Shown: positions 9,852 through 22,400 of the stretch, piece after piece
Position numbering within the stretch: position 1 is the first letter of the stretch
Layout: each line of letters starts with the position of its first letter
Assembly: GCA_036250195.1 (NCBI GenBank)
Contig: JAVHZZ010000003.1
Location: 42,133,835-42,197,834 of the forward strand
Source: Mixophyes australis
Lineage: Eukaryota; Chordata; Amphibia; Anura; Limnodynastidae
DNA length: 64,000 bases
Direction of reading: 5' to 3'
Notes under the pieces: generated by a model
Seen by the model: only the letters and a program-made list of their open reading frames with translations
Database searches by the model: none
Told to the model about the DNA's origin: nothing
Position numbers and translations under genes: made by a program

Positions 9852-10952
9852 AGATATTGGTATATGGTGGCTGTACTGGCTAGTTAAATTTCCACGTTTG
9901 CATCTTTGCAACCAAGAAAGCTTTCCATTTTACTTACATTTTTTCATTAAAAATTCACTGTCCAAAATTTTCGCTTCTTAACCTCCTCATCTTCCCTTGA
10001 ATTCCCCCCCCACCTTCATCTTATACATACATTTTTCTTTGCAGAAACTCTCAGCTAATTAGCAGTATTGATGTATCCCTCCCTGCAACGGGGAGACAGT
10101 TTGCCAAATATTAAGAACAAAAAAAAATTAGTTACAAAAACAAAATCTGTTCCCCAACCACAATAACAATGGAAGATCTATCTGACCCGAATGCCAATGT
10201 CTAGTCAGCTTTGCTTTGTTCTAATTGGGTCTCAATTGAATTTGCAATCATGTTGCATCAAGTTATCTGTAGCGGATTTGATTTAGGTGAAAATACACCC
10301 AAAAATTAAAGCTTTTTTTTTTTTTTTTTAAAGAATCCAAAAGAAACTATTGCTAAAATTCTCAGAAAGACTACAACACGTCCATAGTCGCTGAACCTCA
10401 TCTATGCCACACACTGAATGTGCGCCACTAATCAATTTGGTTTTGCACTGTTGCATCCCCACTCTCAGGTCTTGGGAGAGTCCTCTGTAAACTAGAAGTG
10501 CGCCAGCCGGGGCAAGAAAATGTGAAGGGGTGCGCTATGTAAAAGTGTAAATGCCACACTAAAGTCTAACCTCTTTAGGACTAATATCTGGTGCGTACCA
10601 ATAAAACACTTTTCTTTCATATAGACAACACAATCTGACACTTGTCACCTCCTACATCAAGCCTTGCTGCGCTCCTGTACCCTTATATCTAGGGCAGAAT
10701 AGTGTAAGGTCTTATTGCAGAAATAGGGTAAGGACCCACTGCTCTACAGGATTCTTCTCTTTCCAGAACAGAGAGGGGGCCTCTGGGAGTTTCGCCTGGG
10801 AAGGGGGTGTGTGGGGGCCCAGGGCACCATAGCAGCCACATCCCCTCTATCCACATTCTGCCACTGCCTTATATGTCGGCGGGTGGAGTGACTGCAATAT
10901 GATCCAACTCCGTGACAAAATGCACCGGATCGCGCTGTCTCTATCGAACACA
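9852..10952. other. No gene seen
   Basis: About 1.1 kb of mixed sequence with a T run at 10312-10329. No coding motif, RNA gene or repeat boundary was recognised. Confidence 0.4.
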
Positions 10953-11723
10953 GGTCTGTTTATTAAGATGCAATCAACCTTAAAAAAAGGGAGAAAACAG
11001 CAGTTTTCTCCGTCCATCCCGTAATTTACGAAGGGATCAACGCAGGAGAAATCATAGATTCTAACATTTCTTAACGCAGACCAATATGGGGTCTACGAAG
11101 TTCTCCAAGTTATTAACCTTTGACAAACTCTGCTTTGCGCAGCAAGGTAATACTATCTCAGAATGACGCTACCTGTCATTATCAATTGGATCCAGCTGAA
11201 GCCTCTCGGGCTAAGCTGGATTCCATCACCTGTGAAAGGTCTATTCACATACACGTAGCTCTTCCTTCATTCACCGCCAGCGCTAGGCTGCCAGTGAATA
11301 GTAAAAGCAGTGTGTGGAGGAAGGGGAGCTTCGCAGAGCACTCCCAGCATAGGCAAACCGAGGGGGGTTTCCTAGTGCCTGGAAACCCCCCTCTAAGCCT
11401 GGGGCACTGTATAATTGAGGTGGCTGGACCCTGCCCTCTGCTTCACACGGCTCTGCTTAAAAAAGGAGAGCTGCGTGCACCTAACAGTAGTGCACACAGC
11501 ATTGCCCATGTATATTATGGGGATAGGAAGAGTTGGAGAGCAGCCAAGCACTGTCTAAAATGATAGCCACGCCCCCATGCATGCTGGCCACGCCCATTGG
11601 CGGGGTGGTGTGGAAACCCCCCTCTACAAATCCTGCGTTTGCCCCCTGCCCAGCATGCTAAACTGCAACGATTTGCAGCGATGCATATTGACTGGCACCA
11701 CACAATTTTAATAAGTAGACCCC
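10953..11723. mobile_element. Candidate MITE split by a hAT MITE
   Basis: The left end GGTCTGTTTATTAAGATGC and the right end TTTTAATAAGTAGACC form imperfect inverted termini. The hAT MITE at 11351-11648 lies between them, and removing it leaves about 470 bp. The termini resemble TTTATTAAG-type Harbinger ends, but no clean duplication was found, so the outer boundaries are tentative. Confidence 0.45.
11351..11648 (+). mobile_element. hAT-type MITE with CCCAGCAT duplication
   Basis: The ends are AGGCAAACCGAGGGG and GCGTTTGCCCCCTG. The 8 bases before (11343-11350) and after (11649-11656) are both CCCAGCAT, a perfect 8-bp target-site duplication. An 8-bp duplication and a C/AGGGGCAAA-type end fit the hAT superfamily. 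The copy has no coding capacity. Confidence 0.9.
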
Positions 11724-14199
11724 ACAATGCTCAATCTGTGCTTTATCTCCATCTAAAACTGGGGTGTTTTCTTACACAAATAAATATGTCATAATCTGTA
11801 GCATCTTATAATAAACATAGGCGACCTGAATTTCCACCATCACTCATCAGACAAATGAGAACAGCAGAAAAGAATGTGGTCTTTCCATTAGAAAAGGCAC
11901 CTGTTCTGTCAGCTCCCTTCCAGCTCTCCTCTCCCTGTCCTGTGTGTGTATATATGCAGTCCCCGGCAGGACGTGAAGTGTACCACTCTGTCTGAATAAT
12001 CTTTCTCTTACCCTCCTGCCACTGTAATTTGAAACTCTGCCAAAAATGCTAATAGGTTTCCTGCACAGAACGGTTTAATGGGCAGGCGATTTCTCAGCCA
12101 TTCTTTCATGTCTGGGTCCTAGTGAGGGGAATATAGCACACGCGTTCTTTTCTAAGTTTGGGTATCGTTTGTCAGGAGCTGCAGAAAGGTTAGCAGCGGT
12201 ACAAAGCCATGCGTGAGGCTAAAATGTGAGTCAAAGATGTCAGTTTTTCATCATTTAACACAGTCCTGCTCAGCATTTTTCTGGGGAAAAAAAATAGTGG
12301 ATACATTATATATTACAGCTCACCAGCCAGGAGCTGTTAAAGGACCTCTACGTGCTTATTGAGCAGTAATGTATGTGTTACTTAGCTCTTTCTTTTGAAC
12401 AATGGTACTCTCATGTCTGAGAGTTGCTGTCTGTATAGGGCATCAGAGGCTTCTTGGCAGCAATGAACCTTTTTATTATTATTATAGTGATTTTTTTTAT
12501 ATACACAAACAGGTTTCTCAGCAGGAGGCTGCAGCTGGGTACTTCTCTTCATAGCACCCCCTATATACATATGTTAACAGGTATCTAAGTAGAAGTATTG
12601 TCAGGTGTAGTCAACACACAACAGCTGGCTGTCACATAGTACTTGCAGGTAGGGCAGGTACCTGTCCGCTTTTAGCTTGAAAACCCGGATTTGGAAACCC
12701 TGCATGGTTTAAACTACTGCAAGGTGCTGTGTGTTTCCCTGGGCTGCGGGGCATAATAATAATAAGCATTTGGGATGCCAAGGAGGCGACTATGGCACTC
12801 CTAGGGTTAACTTAGAGTGGACAAGGGACATCCATGTTCCCTGTCCACTAGATCTAAAAAAAAGTGTGGTTACAACAAATAAAAAAACAACAGCTAAGTG
12901 CAGTCAACCAATCAAATACTTAGGAAACCTTTAGATTTTTTCCCCATCACTTCTTAGGTATCTGATTGGACGTGCCAACCTGTTAGGTACCTGTAAAATA
13001 GTGGGGACAGCCCTTGACAAATTAAGTCAGGAGAGATAGCCACAAGGCCGTTGGCCAAAATAATTACTTAAAAGCCACATCTGGACCAGGGGCCGCACAG
13101 GTCATTTTGCGATTTAGTTTTTTTCCTATCCGATTGTTTTCAAAATTCAGCGCTGCCTAGATCTTTGTAACTATCATTTCTATTTACAAAATCATTGATG
13201 TGCATTTGCTGAAGCCCACAGCAACAAATGATGTTACCTTTCATTTTCTAAACAGCACTATAAAAATGACATGTTTGCTGTCAGTTACAGCACTTCTGTA
13301 CACATTGCAATTTGTGCTGTACTGGATTGTATCCTTCAGGAGGTTTAGGAAACAGCAATTACTGTTTTTGATTGACTCCTGCATGTAGTCCAAGAAGTTC
13401 ACACGAACCCAAGAATTTTTAAAAAAAATAAAAGATCCCAGAACATCGTTATACTGCCATAGAAGGTGACAAAGCACCTCTGTGTTCCTATATCTTTCTG
13501 TCTTTTTAGTTAGGACAAGTGATAAATCCTCACACATCCATTCACTGAAATGTTTCCTTAGTTTAGGGCTATGTACTATAAGGTTTAAGCCAGAACTTAA
13601 AATTTTTGACATGATCTTCTTCCTGCTCCGCCACGCTGCTTCCAGACGTGTATGGTGGTCATTATATATAATTACCTTGTGATTGAAAGAAGAGAAAGTC
13701 AAGCAACAGTAATGATTAGCCTCCTTGAAAATAGTAAAGTCAGTCGGAGGTCACATGTTTACAACTGATCTCTGCGAGAGGACTTTCCGTGTTCCGTGAA
13801 GTGATTTGAAATCATGGAGCCGGCCAGAATGCAGCAAGTTATGGAATTTATAAGTACTGGGGTGTATCCTCGTTCACTCAGACTATCCCATAGGCTGTAT
13901 AGCTTCAAACGTTCATTGATAACCCACCAGGTCATCAAAGCCTACAAGTCCTCCTCTTAGCCATCTCACCATGTAGTATACCTCGCCCTTTTTCATCCTC
14001 CCCCACTCTTCCTTCTTGCTCTAAGATCCCCTTACACCCACTCGTGACAAATGTTCGTCTACCCCTTTCCTTTAGATTGTAAGCTCTAGTGAGCATTGCC
14101 ATATTCCCTCCTGTTCCCATTACCTATAACTTTGCTCACCAGCTACACTGCACACCTCCTCCTTGGGCTCTCTGCCCTTTGACTCCACTCCTCCATCAT
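11724..14199. other. No gene recognised; one unexplained 153-codon frame
   Basis: AT-rich sequence. The minus-strand frame 13702-13241 is open for 153 codons and translates to a mixed, non-repetitive protein (for example RLEAAWRSRKK and HFSEWMCEDL), but I recognise no domain. With this base composition such a frame can occur by chance. No splice pattern or promoter supports it. The rest shows no recognisable feature. Confidence 0.35.
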
Positions 14200-14505
14200 A
14201 GGCAAACCGAGAGGGGGGGGGGGGGGGGTTCCTAGTGCCTGGAATCCCTCCTCCAAGCCTGGGGAACTGTATAATTGAGGTGGCTGGACCCTGCCCCCGC
14301 TTCACACGGCTCTGCTTGAAAAGGAGATCTGCATGCACCTAACAGTAGTGGATGCAGCATTGCCCATGTATATTATGGGGATAGGAAGAGTTGGAGAGCA
14401 GCCAAGCACTGTCTAATATTATAGCTATGCCCCCATGCATGCTCATCATGCCCACTGTTGGTGTGGTGTGGAAACCCCCTTCTACAAATCCTGCGTTTGC
14501 CCCTG
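14200..14505 (+). mobile_element. hAT-type MITE with imperfect 8-bp duplication
   Basis: Same family as 11351-11648. The ends are AGGCAAACCGAGAG and GCGTTTGCCCCTG. Flanks are TCCATCAT (14192-14199) and TCCATTGT (14506-14513), six of eight matching, as expected for an aged 8-bp duplication. It contains a long G run near its left end, 14213-14228. Confidence 0.88.
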
Positions 14506-15001
14506 TCCATTGTCTTCGCACCTCTTTCACTGGCTCTAAACCTGTTAGTTGTGCCCATGCTAATGGGCACTGGTTTCAATATACTCCTTGCTCCCCATTA
14601 CCCATCCAGGGTATCAGTAGCTGTGTTTAGCGTATTAGTGCTATATGGTTTCTATATTGTACTGTTATACCTTGTACTGTCTGGTTGTTTGCCCTCTCTA
14701 TGGCGCTGCGGGCCACATATAGCACCCTATAAAGTTTAACAGTAATAATAATATGTGAGACCTATTAAAAGTCTCCCCTATTCATTGCCCCTTGGACATT
14801 CCTTATCCAGGTGACATCACTGACAATGTAGGATCTCTTCATCTGAATGGGGAATGCAGCAGCATTTAATTTATAAGCTTTGTGTGATAACCAGTAGGCT
14901 GTCAACGAGAGCATGGGGTCCAAAGTGTTGGCCAGAAATAATATTTGGTTGGCTCCTTGCCACAATGCTGAACACCTGACTTTCATGCCAAAGATGTCAA
15001 G
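14506..15001. other. No gene recognised upstream of a Tc1 scrap
   Basis: The second half may be part of the Tc1/mariner copy whose C terminus is at 15002-15195, but I could not align it to transposase motifs. Confidence 0.35.
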
Positions 15002-15189
15002 GTGTTGACTTGGCCTCCAAATTACCCAGATCTCAATCCGACCGAGCATCTCTGGGACGGGCTGCAAAAACAAGTCCGAGCCATGGAAGCCCCAAAGCTC
15101 GCAACTTACAGGACTTAAAGGATCTGCTGCTAACGTCTTGGTGGCAAGATACCAAAGGACACCTTCAAAGGTCTTGTGGAGTCCATTCC

Positions 15190-15195
<6 letters not shown>
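15002..15195 (+). pseudogene. Tc1/mariner transposase C-terminal fragment
   Basis: One frame reads VLTWPPNYPDLNPTEHLWDG, matching the WP..SPDLNPIEHLWD block of Tc1-family transposases that carries the catalytic Glu. A frame change follows, giving NLQDLKDLLLTSWWQ. A second change gives IPKDTFKGLVESIP, matching the usual IP...F..LVESMP near the C terminus. The order is right but two frameshifts and a stop are present. The copy is cut off on the right by the AT microsatellite. Confidence 0.7.

Positions 15196-15239
<44 letters not shown>
15195..15239. repeat. (TA)n microsatellite
   Basis: About 22 TA units following GTGTG. It adjoins the Tc1 scrap on the left and a candidate LTR on the right. 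TA is the Tc1 target, so the boundary may have formed at such a site. Confidence 0.95.
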
Positions 15240-15243
<4 letters not shown>

Positions 15244-15786
15244 CAGAATCAGGGGTGAAGTTTATTGTAACAGGTATGTTTCACCTAAATTCTTAACATA
15301 CTGCTTTTAAAGCTCCAGGAGAATGTGTGTTTGTAGTAGCTGTGAGCTGCTGCAAGATTAATGGCTTGTGGAAAAGCCGGAAAGGGTCCTGGGGTTTATG
15401 GATGGAAAGAGTATTTTGGGTTCCATGCATTGGCTGCTGCTAATTAGGATGTGCACCTGAGCAGTGCAGGTAAAAAGCTGCTTCTCAGCACAGTCTCTCT
15501 CTCTGACTGGGGACTGAGCCTGGTGAGTCTCAGTGAGAGTATACCTTGCTACATTGCCTGTGACTGATCCATACTGCACTGTTTATGTTTTGCTTTAGTT
15601 TTGTAGTCAGACATGACATATGTTTAGTTAGAGCCGGACGGCAAGGTCTTTATTTTAAGGTTATCTCTTATTTTTGTTGCTTAATAAAACTGGCTGAGGC
15701 TAGTTGTTCTAAAATTCCTGCACTTGTGTGACATCATTCCTGCTGTTTACCTCCATCTACCCCAGGAGATGGTATCTGATCCCCCC
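15240..15786 (+). mobile_element. Candidate solo LTR (uncertain)
   Basis: A unit of about 550 bp begins GTGACAGAATCAGGGG after the AT repeat. It contains an AATAAA signal at 15683-15688 followed by CTGGCTGAGGC and ends near GGTATCTGATCCCCCC. A polyadenylation signal late in a non-coding unit with a G/C-rich downstream end fits an LTR. No partner LTR, primer-binding site or duplication is visible, so the class is open. Confidence 0.3.
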
Positions 15787-16442
15787 ACTCAGTCAAAAAA
15801 AATAAAAAATATATATATATATATACAGGCTAGTTTGCATTAGCACATGAAGTATGGTCCTGGTCACTGCAATAAAATACTAGTTACACACTGTTAGTTT
15901 ATCCTATAACTTCCTGTTGGCCCCCGATGATTTGTATCTTTGTTTACAATGCTTTATACAGTAGTTCCTGTTGCAGGTAAGGAGACGGGTGAGAACATTT
16001 AAACACAGCAGTAAGTTATGTGCACGCTGTTGGATACTGCATGCCCCAATCACGTACAGTTGTGTTGACATTACATGAAGGAAGAGCGACTCTAGATTTA
16101 TGTGGCTATTATCTAGCTCCTGTACATGGCTGTTTGCAGTGTGGTTTTACTCAAAGGATGACACATGCTAGAGTTCATTCGGAAACGTTAAGACAAAGAA
16201 AATGTTGTGTTTCTATGAATATCAGCTTTTACAGTCCAACGTTCTAAAGATTTGTTCCTGCACATTTAAGTCCCTGAGCAATGTCCCTATATTTCCATCA
16301 TTATATTGAGCATCTATCCAATAAAAAGATTAAAGAAAATGCATGTTGCATGCAATTCATCATACTGCCTAAGCTTTAGACATTAACAATTATTTAAAAA
16401 AATATATTTTAAATGCATAAAAGTGAGTTATTATCGTATTTG
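15787..16442. other. No gene seen
   Basis: AT-rich sequence with a short (TA)n near 15810-15826 and no recognised coding or repeat feature. Confidence 0.4.
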
Positions 16443-16775
16443 GTGTAATGATTCATTAAGGATCTTAACTTAAGAAACTTCTTATTTAAGTCACCTGGAC
16501 AAAACCATGTTACAATGCAAGGGGTGCAAATTAGTATTCTGTTTTGCACATAAGTTAAATACTGACTGTTTTTTCATGTAACACACAAATACTTGATAGC
16601 TTATTTGTACACTGAAATTTAAAGTTGATATTTGTGTGCTACATGAAAAACAGACAGTATTTAACTTATGTGCAAAACAGAATACTAATTTGCACCCCTT
16701 GCAATGTAATATTCTTTTGTCCAGGAGACTTAAATAAGAAGTTTCTTAAGTTAAGATCCTTAATGAATCAGGCCC
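16443..16775. mobile_element. Palindromic MITE (family 1)
   Basis: Nearly the same sequence as the copy at 7134-7466, with both arms pairing across almost the whole length. The right end is intact (GAATCAGGCCC). The left terminus has lost its first bases (GGTGTAATGATTCATTAAGG). The open frame across the palindrome is a by-product. Confidence 0.85.
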
Positions 16776-17754
16776 ATAATGAGTGGTGTAAGGTCCACCA
16801 AGACATTATTAGTCACAATCCGAGTAGATGCATGATATATCTTGGTAGACTGGCTGGCTGTAAAATATTTCAAATGGTAATAGATATAATATTGTTAACA
16901 ATAGCAGTTTGTGACCAAAGACTTGGTACAAAACTTTCAAAATTTTATTTTATTTTCAACAAATATCTTTAAAATGTGATTTTTGAATAATTCATGATTT
17001 AAGAAATAAATAAGGCGTTAAACAAATGTACACTAAACAACTTTTTATATCTCTGAAACCTTTTTTTTCTTTGAGCTGGTAATAAAGATATGTGAAATAT
17101 CACAGTTGGAGCAATGTTATGAGTCATTCCGAGAAAACCAAAACGCGCGGGGTTCACTCATCTCTTTATAGCCTTAACCAAACATATCAGTTAGAAGGGT
17201 AAGTATCAAGCCCTTAATTATTCATTAAAAAGATTTCATTATGCTCTAGTGATCTGGTGTGAAAACCACCAATGACACGGAAGGGCAACATTTCATTCCT
17301 GACGTGCAACACTAGGAGCATTATATAAAGCAAAACTGCATTATAATAAAAACATATTAATGTGTATAAATGAAAAAAAAGAGAGAGGTATCCTCTGGAG
17401 TCTACAGAGCTCTGGCTGCTGCAGTTGAACTTTCAGAATCTGTTAGAATTATAAAGCACCTCCAATTTATATAAGCTGAGCTGCCAGGGCTTCTGGCTGG
17501 GGATGGAAAAATAATCTACTGTTCCGTACACCAAGCTCATAAGACTGAGCCTGAGATGTCTAAGTAATGGCAAACAGCACTAACCTGTACGAGACTGAAG
17601 GAAAACAAGCTAGTCAACGTGTAAGTATTTGTATATGGCAGGAATATAACTTACTGTATATCAACTGCAGAAATATAGTATCTGAAAAGTGGGTGTGTTG
17701 TCAGTCTTAAAAGAAACATTTGTTCAGTTCACTATAAGCATGTAGATTTTTTTT

Positions 17755-17756
<2 letters not shown>
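16776..17756. other. No gene seen
   Basis: About 1 kb of AT-rich sequence ending at a (TA)n run. Nothing recognisable. Confidence 0.4.

Positions 17757-17797
<41 letters not shown>
17757..17797. repeat. (TA)n microsatellite
   Basis: About 20 TA units immediately before the left end of the hAT composite element. Confidence 0.95.
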
Positions 17798-17804
<7 letters not shown>

Positions 17805-18323
17805 GTATATACTAAAGATGAGCGGGCTCGGATTTCGGTAATCCGAGCCCACCCGAACAGTGCGGATCCGACGGGATCCGAGCACTGTTTGGGTACTTCT
17901 GGCCATCAAAGGAATCCAAAACGAGGCTATGACATCCAAGTCCCGCGTCGGATCTCGCGAAACTCGGATGTCATAAATGCTCCGCTCGCGGCCGCCATCT
18001 TCATTCTCCCTGCGATCACTGAAGAGGGAGGTTGTTGAGATCCTGTGCTCTGTCCTGCTGATTAGATTAGTCAAGTGGTGCTTTGTCCAGTGCTCTGTAT
18101 AGCTGAGTCCAGTAGTACTTTGTCCAGTGCTCTGCCCTGCTGATTCCAGTGCTGCTTTTGTCCTGTGTTTTTTTCTGCTAAGTCCATAGTAATTTTATAA
18201 TTATAAAAAAATCTTAAACATTTTTTACAAAAATAAAAAAATAAATTAATAAAAAAATTATTTAAAAAATATATAAAAAAATTATTTAAAAAGTATAAAA
18301 AATATTCTAGAGCAATATATTCT

Positions 18324-19427
18324 TGCAGTCCCAAAAAATAGGTACTGCAATCTATATTACTACGTTCACTGTTTCTGCAGTCCCAAAAAATAGGTACTGC
18401 AATCTATATTACGACGTTCACTGTTTCTGCAGTCCCAAAAAATAGGAACTGCAATCTATATTACTACGTTCACTGTTTCTGCAGTCCCAAAAAATAGGAA
18501 CTGCAATCTATATTACTACGTTCACTGTTTCTGCAGTCCCAAAAAATAGGAACTGCAATCTATATTACGACGTTCACTGTTTCTGCAGTCCCAAAAAATA
18601 GGTACTGCAATCTATATTACAACGTTCACTGTTTCTGCAGTCCAAAAAAATAGGAACTGCAATCTATATTACTACGTTCACTGTTTCGCAGTCCCAAAAA
18701 ATAGGAACTGCAATCTATATTACTACGTTCACTGTTTCTGCAGTCCCAAAAAATAGGAACTGCAATCTATATTACAACGTTCACTGTTTCTGCAGTCCCA
18801 AAGAATAGGAACTGAAATCTATATTACTGCGTTCACTGTTTCTGCAGTCCCAAAAAATAGGAACTGCAATCTATATTACAACGTTCACTGTTTCTGCAGT
18901 CCTAAAAAATAGGAACTGCAATCTATATTACTATGCTCACTGTTTCTGCAGTCCCAAAAAATAGGAACTGCAATCTATATTATTACGTTCACTGTTTCTG
19001 CAGTCCCAAAAAATAGGAACTGAAATCTATATTACTGCGTTCACTGTTTCTGCAGTCCCAAAAAATAGGAACTGCAATCTATATTACAACGTTCACTGTT
19101 TCTGCAGTCCCAAAAAATAGGTACTGCAATCTATATTACAATGTTCACTGTTTCTGCAGTCCCAAAAAATAGGAACTGCAATCTATATTACAATGTTTAC
19201 TGTTTCTGCACTCCCAAAAAATAGGTACTGCAATCTATATTACTACTTTCACTGTTTCTGCAGTCCCAAAAAATAGGAACTGCAATCTATATTACTACGT
19301 TCACTGTTTCTGCAGTCCCAAAAAATAGGAACTGCAATCTATATTACTACGTTCACTGTTTCTGCAGTCCCAAAAAATAGAAACTGCAATCTATATTACT
19401 ACGTTCACTGTTTCTGCAGTCCCAAAG
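18324..19427 (+). repeat. 52-bp satellite, about 21 copies, upstream of the hAT transposase
   Basis: The unit runs TCTGCAGTCCCAAAAAATAG, GAACTGCAATCTATATTAC, then TACGTTCACTGTT. Copies differ by a few bases (GGTACTGC or GGAACTGC; TACTACG, TACGACG or TACAACG). The period is 52 bp by position of CTGCAGTCCC. The array stops about 40 bp before the transposase ATG. A related 49-bp array lies 3' of the gene. Confidence 0.95.
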
Positions 19428-19467
19428 TGTGTGTGGTTTAGTGGTACGCTCTCTTGTGCTGCATATA

Positions 19468-22400
19468 ATGGAGTACAAAAATCTGGAGGATAAAGTAGGG
19501 AAAGATCAAGACCCACTTCCTCCTAATGCTGAAGCTGCTGCCACTAGTCATGACATAGACGATGAAATGCCATCAACGTCGTCTGCCATGGGCGATGCCC
19601 AATCTCCTAGTAGAGGGCATGTAAAATCCAAAAACCCAAAGTTCACTAAAATTAGTAAAAAAAGAAAATTGAAATCATCTGAGGAGAAACGTAAACTTGC
19701 CAATCTGCCATTTACGACACGGAGTGGCAAGGAACGGCTTAGGCCCTGGCCCGTGTTCATGACTAGTGGTTCAGCTTCACCCAAGGATCTAAGCCCTCCT
19801 CCTTCCCACCCCTCTAAAAAATTTAAGAGACTTAAGCTGTCATCAACAACACAGCAAACAACTCTGCCTTCTAAAGAGATGGCATCACAAATCCCCAAGG
19901 CGAGACCAAGGGTGTTGGTGGTTGCGAAGCCTGACCTTCCCATCACGGTACGGGAAGAGGTGGCTCCTTCCACCATTTGCAGCACGCCCTCTGCATATGC
20001 TGGAAGGATCACCCACAGTCCAGTTACAGATTTGGCTAATGAAGGTGTGAATGTTGTACACCGGGAGGAGGATATTGATGTAGCTGGCGCTGAGGAGGAA
20101 CTTGACAAGGAGGATGCTGATGTGGTTATCTTAAATGAGGCAACATGGGGGGAAACAGTTGTTGTCCATGGGATGAAAAAGCCCATCGTCATGCCTGGTC
20201 AGAAGACCAAAAAATCCACCTCTTCGGTCTGGAGTTATTTTTATCCCAATCCGGACAACAAATGTATGGCCATATGTAGCTTTTGTAAAGATCAAATAAG
20301 CAGGGGGGGTAAGGATCTTGGCCACCTAGGGACATCCTCCCTTATACGTGACCTGAAGAACCTTCATAATTCAGTGTTTAGTTCAGGACCTGTGGCTAGG
20401 ACCGTCAGCAGTCCAGGGACACCTAAATCCCTTGGTCCTGTTGGATACACACCACCAACACCCTCCTCCACAATCTCCATCAGATTTAGTCCTGCAGCCC
20501 ATGTCACCAGCCAGACTGAGTCCTCTTCAATCCGGGATTCATCCAAGGAATCCTGCAGCGGTACGCCTACTACTGCCGCTGCTGCTGTTGCTGCTGGTAG
20601 TCGGTCATCTTCCCATAGGGGAAGTCGCAAGAACGCTACGTCTTTCACCAAACAGTTGTCCGTCCAACAGTCGTTTGCCATGAGCACATAGTACGACAGT
20701 AGTCACCCTATTGCAAAGCGGATAACTGCGGCTGTAACAGCTATGTTGGTGTTAGACGTGCGTCCGGTGTCCGCCATCAGTGGAGTGGGATTTAGACGGT
20801 TGATGGAGGTATTGTGTCCCCGGTACCAAATCCTGTCTAGATTCCACTTCACTTGGCAGGCGATACCCGGGATGTACAGAGAAGTACGAAAAAAGTGTCC
20901 TCAGTGCTTTGAAAAATGCGGTTGTACCCACTGTCCACTTAACCATGGACATGTGGACAAGTGGTTCAGGGCAAATGAAGGACTATATGACTGTGACAGC
21001 CCACTGGGTAGATGCATCGCCTTTCGCAGCCACAGCAGCAGCTGCATCAGTAGCAGCATCTCCACAACGGCTGCTCGTTCCAAGGCAGGCAACGTTGTGT
21101 ATCACCGGTTTTAATAAGAGGCACAACGCTGACAACCTCTTAGAGAAACTGAGGGAAATCATCTCGCAGTGGCTTACCCCACTTAGACTCTCATGGGGAT
21201 TTGTGGTGTCAGACAATGCCAGTAACATTGTGCGGGCATTAAATATGGGCAATTTCCAGCACGTCCCATGTTTTGCCCACACCATAAATTTGGTGGTGCA
21301 GCATTACCTGAAGAGTGACAGGGGTGTGCAGGAGATGCTTGCGGTGGTCCGTAAAATTGCTGGACACTTTCGGCATTCTGCCAGTGCCTACCGCAGACTC
21401 GAGCAACATCAAAAAAGGCTGAACCTGCCCTGCCATCACCTCAAACAAGAGGTTGTGATGCGCTGGAACTCCACCCTCTATATGCTGCAGAGGATGGAGG
21501 AGCAGCAAAAGGCCATTCAAGCCTACACAGCCACCTTCGACATAGGAAAAGGAGTGGGGATGCACCTTAGTCAAGCGCATTGGAGAGTAGTTTCCGTGTT
21601 GTGCAAGGTTCTCCAGCCGTTTGAACTTGCCACACGAGAAGTCAGATCCGACACTGCCAGCTTGAGTCAGGTGATTCCCCTGATCAGGCTGTTGTAGAAG
21701 CAGCTGGAGAAAGTGAGGGAGGAGCTGTTAAAGCATTGCGATTCCACCAAGCATGTAGCTCTTGTGGATGAAACCCTTCGTACGCTTTGCCAGGATCCGA
21801 GGGTGGTCACTCTTTTAAAGTCAGAGGAATACATTCTGGCCACCGTGCTGGATCCTTGGTTTAAAGCGTATGTTGTGTCTCTGTTTCCGGCGGACACAAG
21901 TCTACAGCGGTGCAAAGACCTCAGGAGATTGTCCTCTGAAGAGGACCATGACATGCCAACAGCTCCTCCTTCATTTTCTTCAACACCTGTGGCTGCGAGG
22001 AAAAAGCTCAGTTTTCCTAAAAGATCCGCTGGCGGGGATGCTGAGAACATCTGGTCCGGACTGAAGGACCTGCCAACCATTGCAGACATGTCTACTGTCG
22101 CTGCATTGGATGCTGTCACAATTGAAAAAATGGTGGAGGATTACTTTGCTAACACCATCCAAGTAGACATGTCAGACAGTCCTTTTTTTTACTGGCAGGA
22201 AAAAAAGCCAGTTTGGAAGCCCCTGTACAAACTGGCTATATTTTACCTGAGTCGTCCCCCCTTCAGTGTGTACTCGGAAAGAGTTTTTAGTGCAGCGGGG
22301 AACCTGGTCAGTGAGCGGCGAAGGAGGTTGCTTCCACAAAACGGTGAAAAAATGATGTTCATAAAAATGAATTATCAATTCCTCAATCAGCACTGGCCTC

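Noticed and set aside
11120..11563. 147-codon plus-strand frame
   Set aside because: It crosses the boundary of the hAT MITE at 11351, so it joins unrelated sequences. No motif.
13241..13702. A host protein-coding exon on the minus strand
   Set aside because: No domain, splice pattern or homology could be recognised. It is kept only as a low-interest observation.
16625..16972. 115-codon frame at the family 1 MITE
   Set aside because: It runs out of a palindromic MITE into flanking AT-rich DNA and has no recognisable domain.
18324..19427. Regularly spaced repeats resembling a CRISPR array
   Set aside because: The units are contiguous 52-bp satellites with no unique spacers, in a eukaryotic transposon.
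19548..20687. Reverse-strand frames of 214 and 107 codons
   Set aside because: They are antisense shadows of the hAT transposase gene with no motif of their own.
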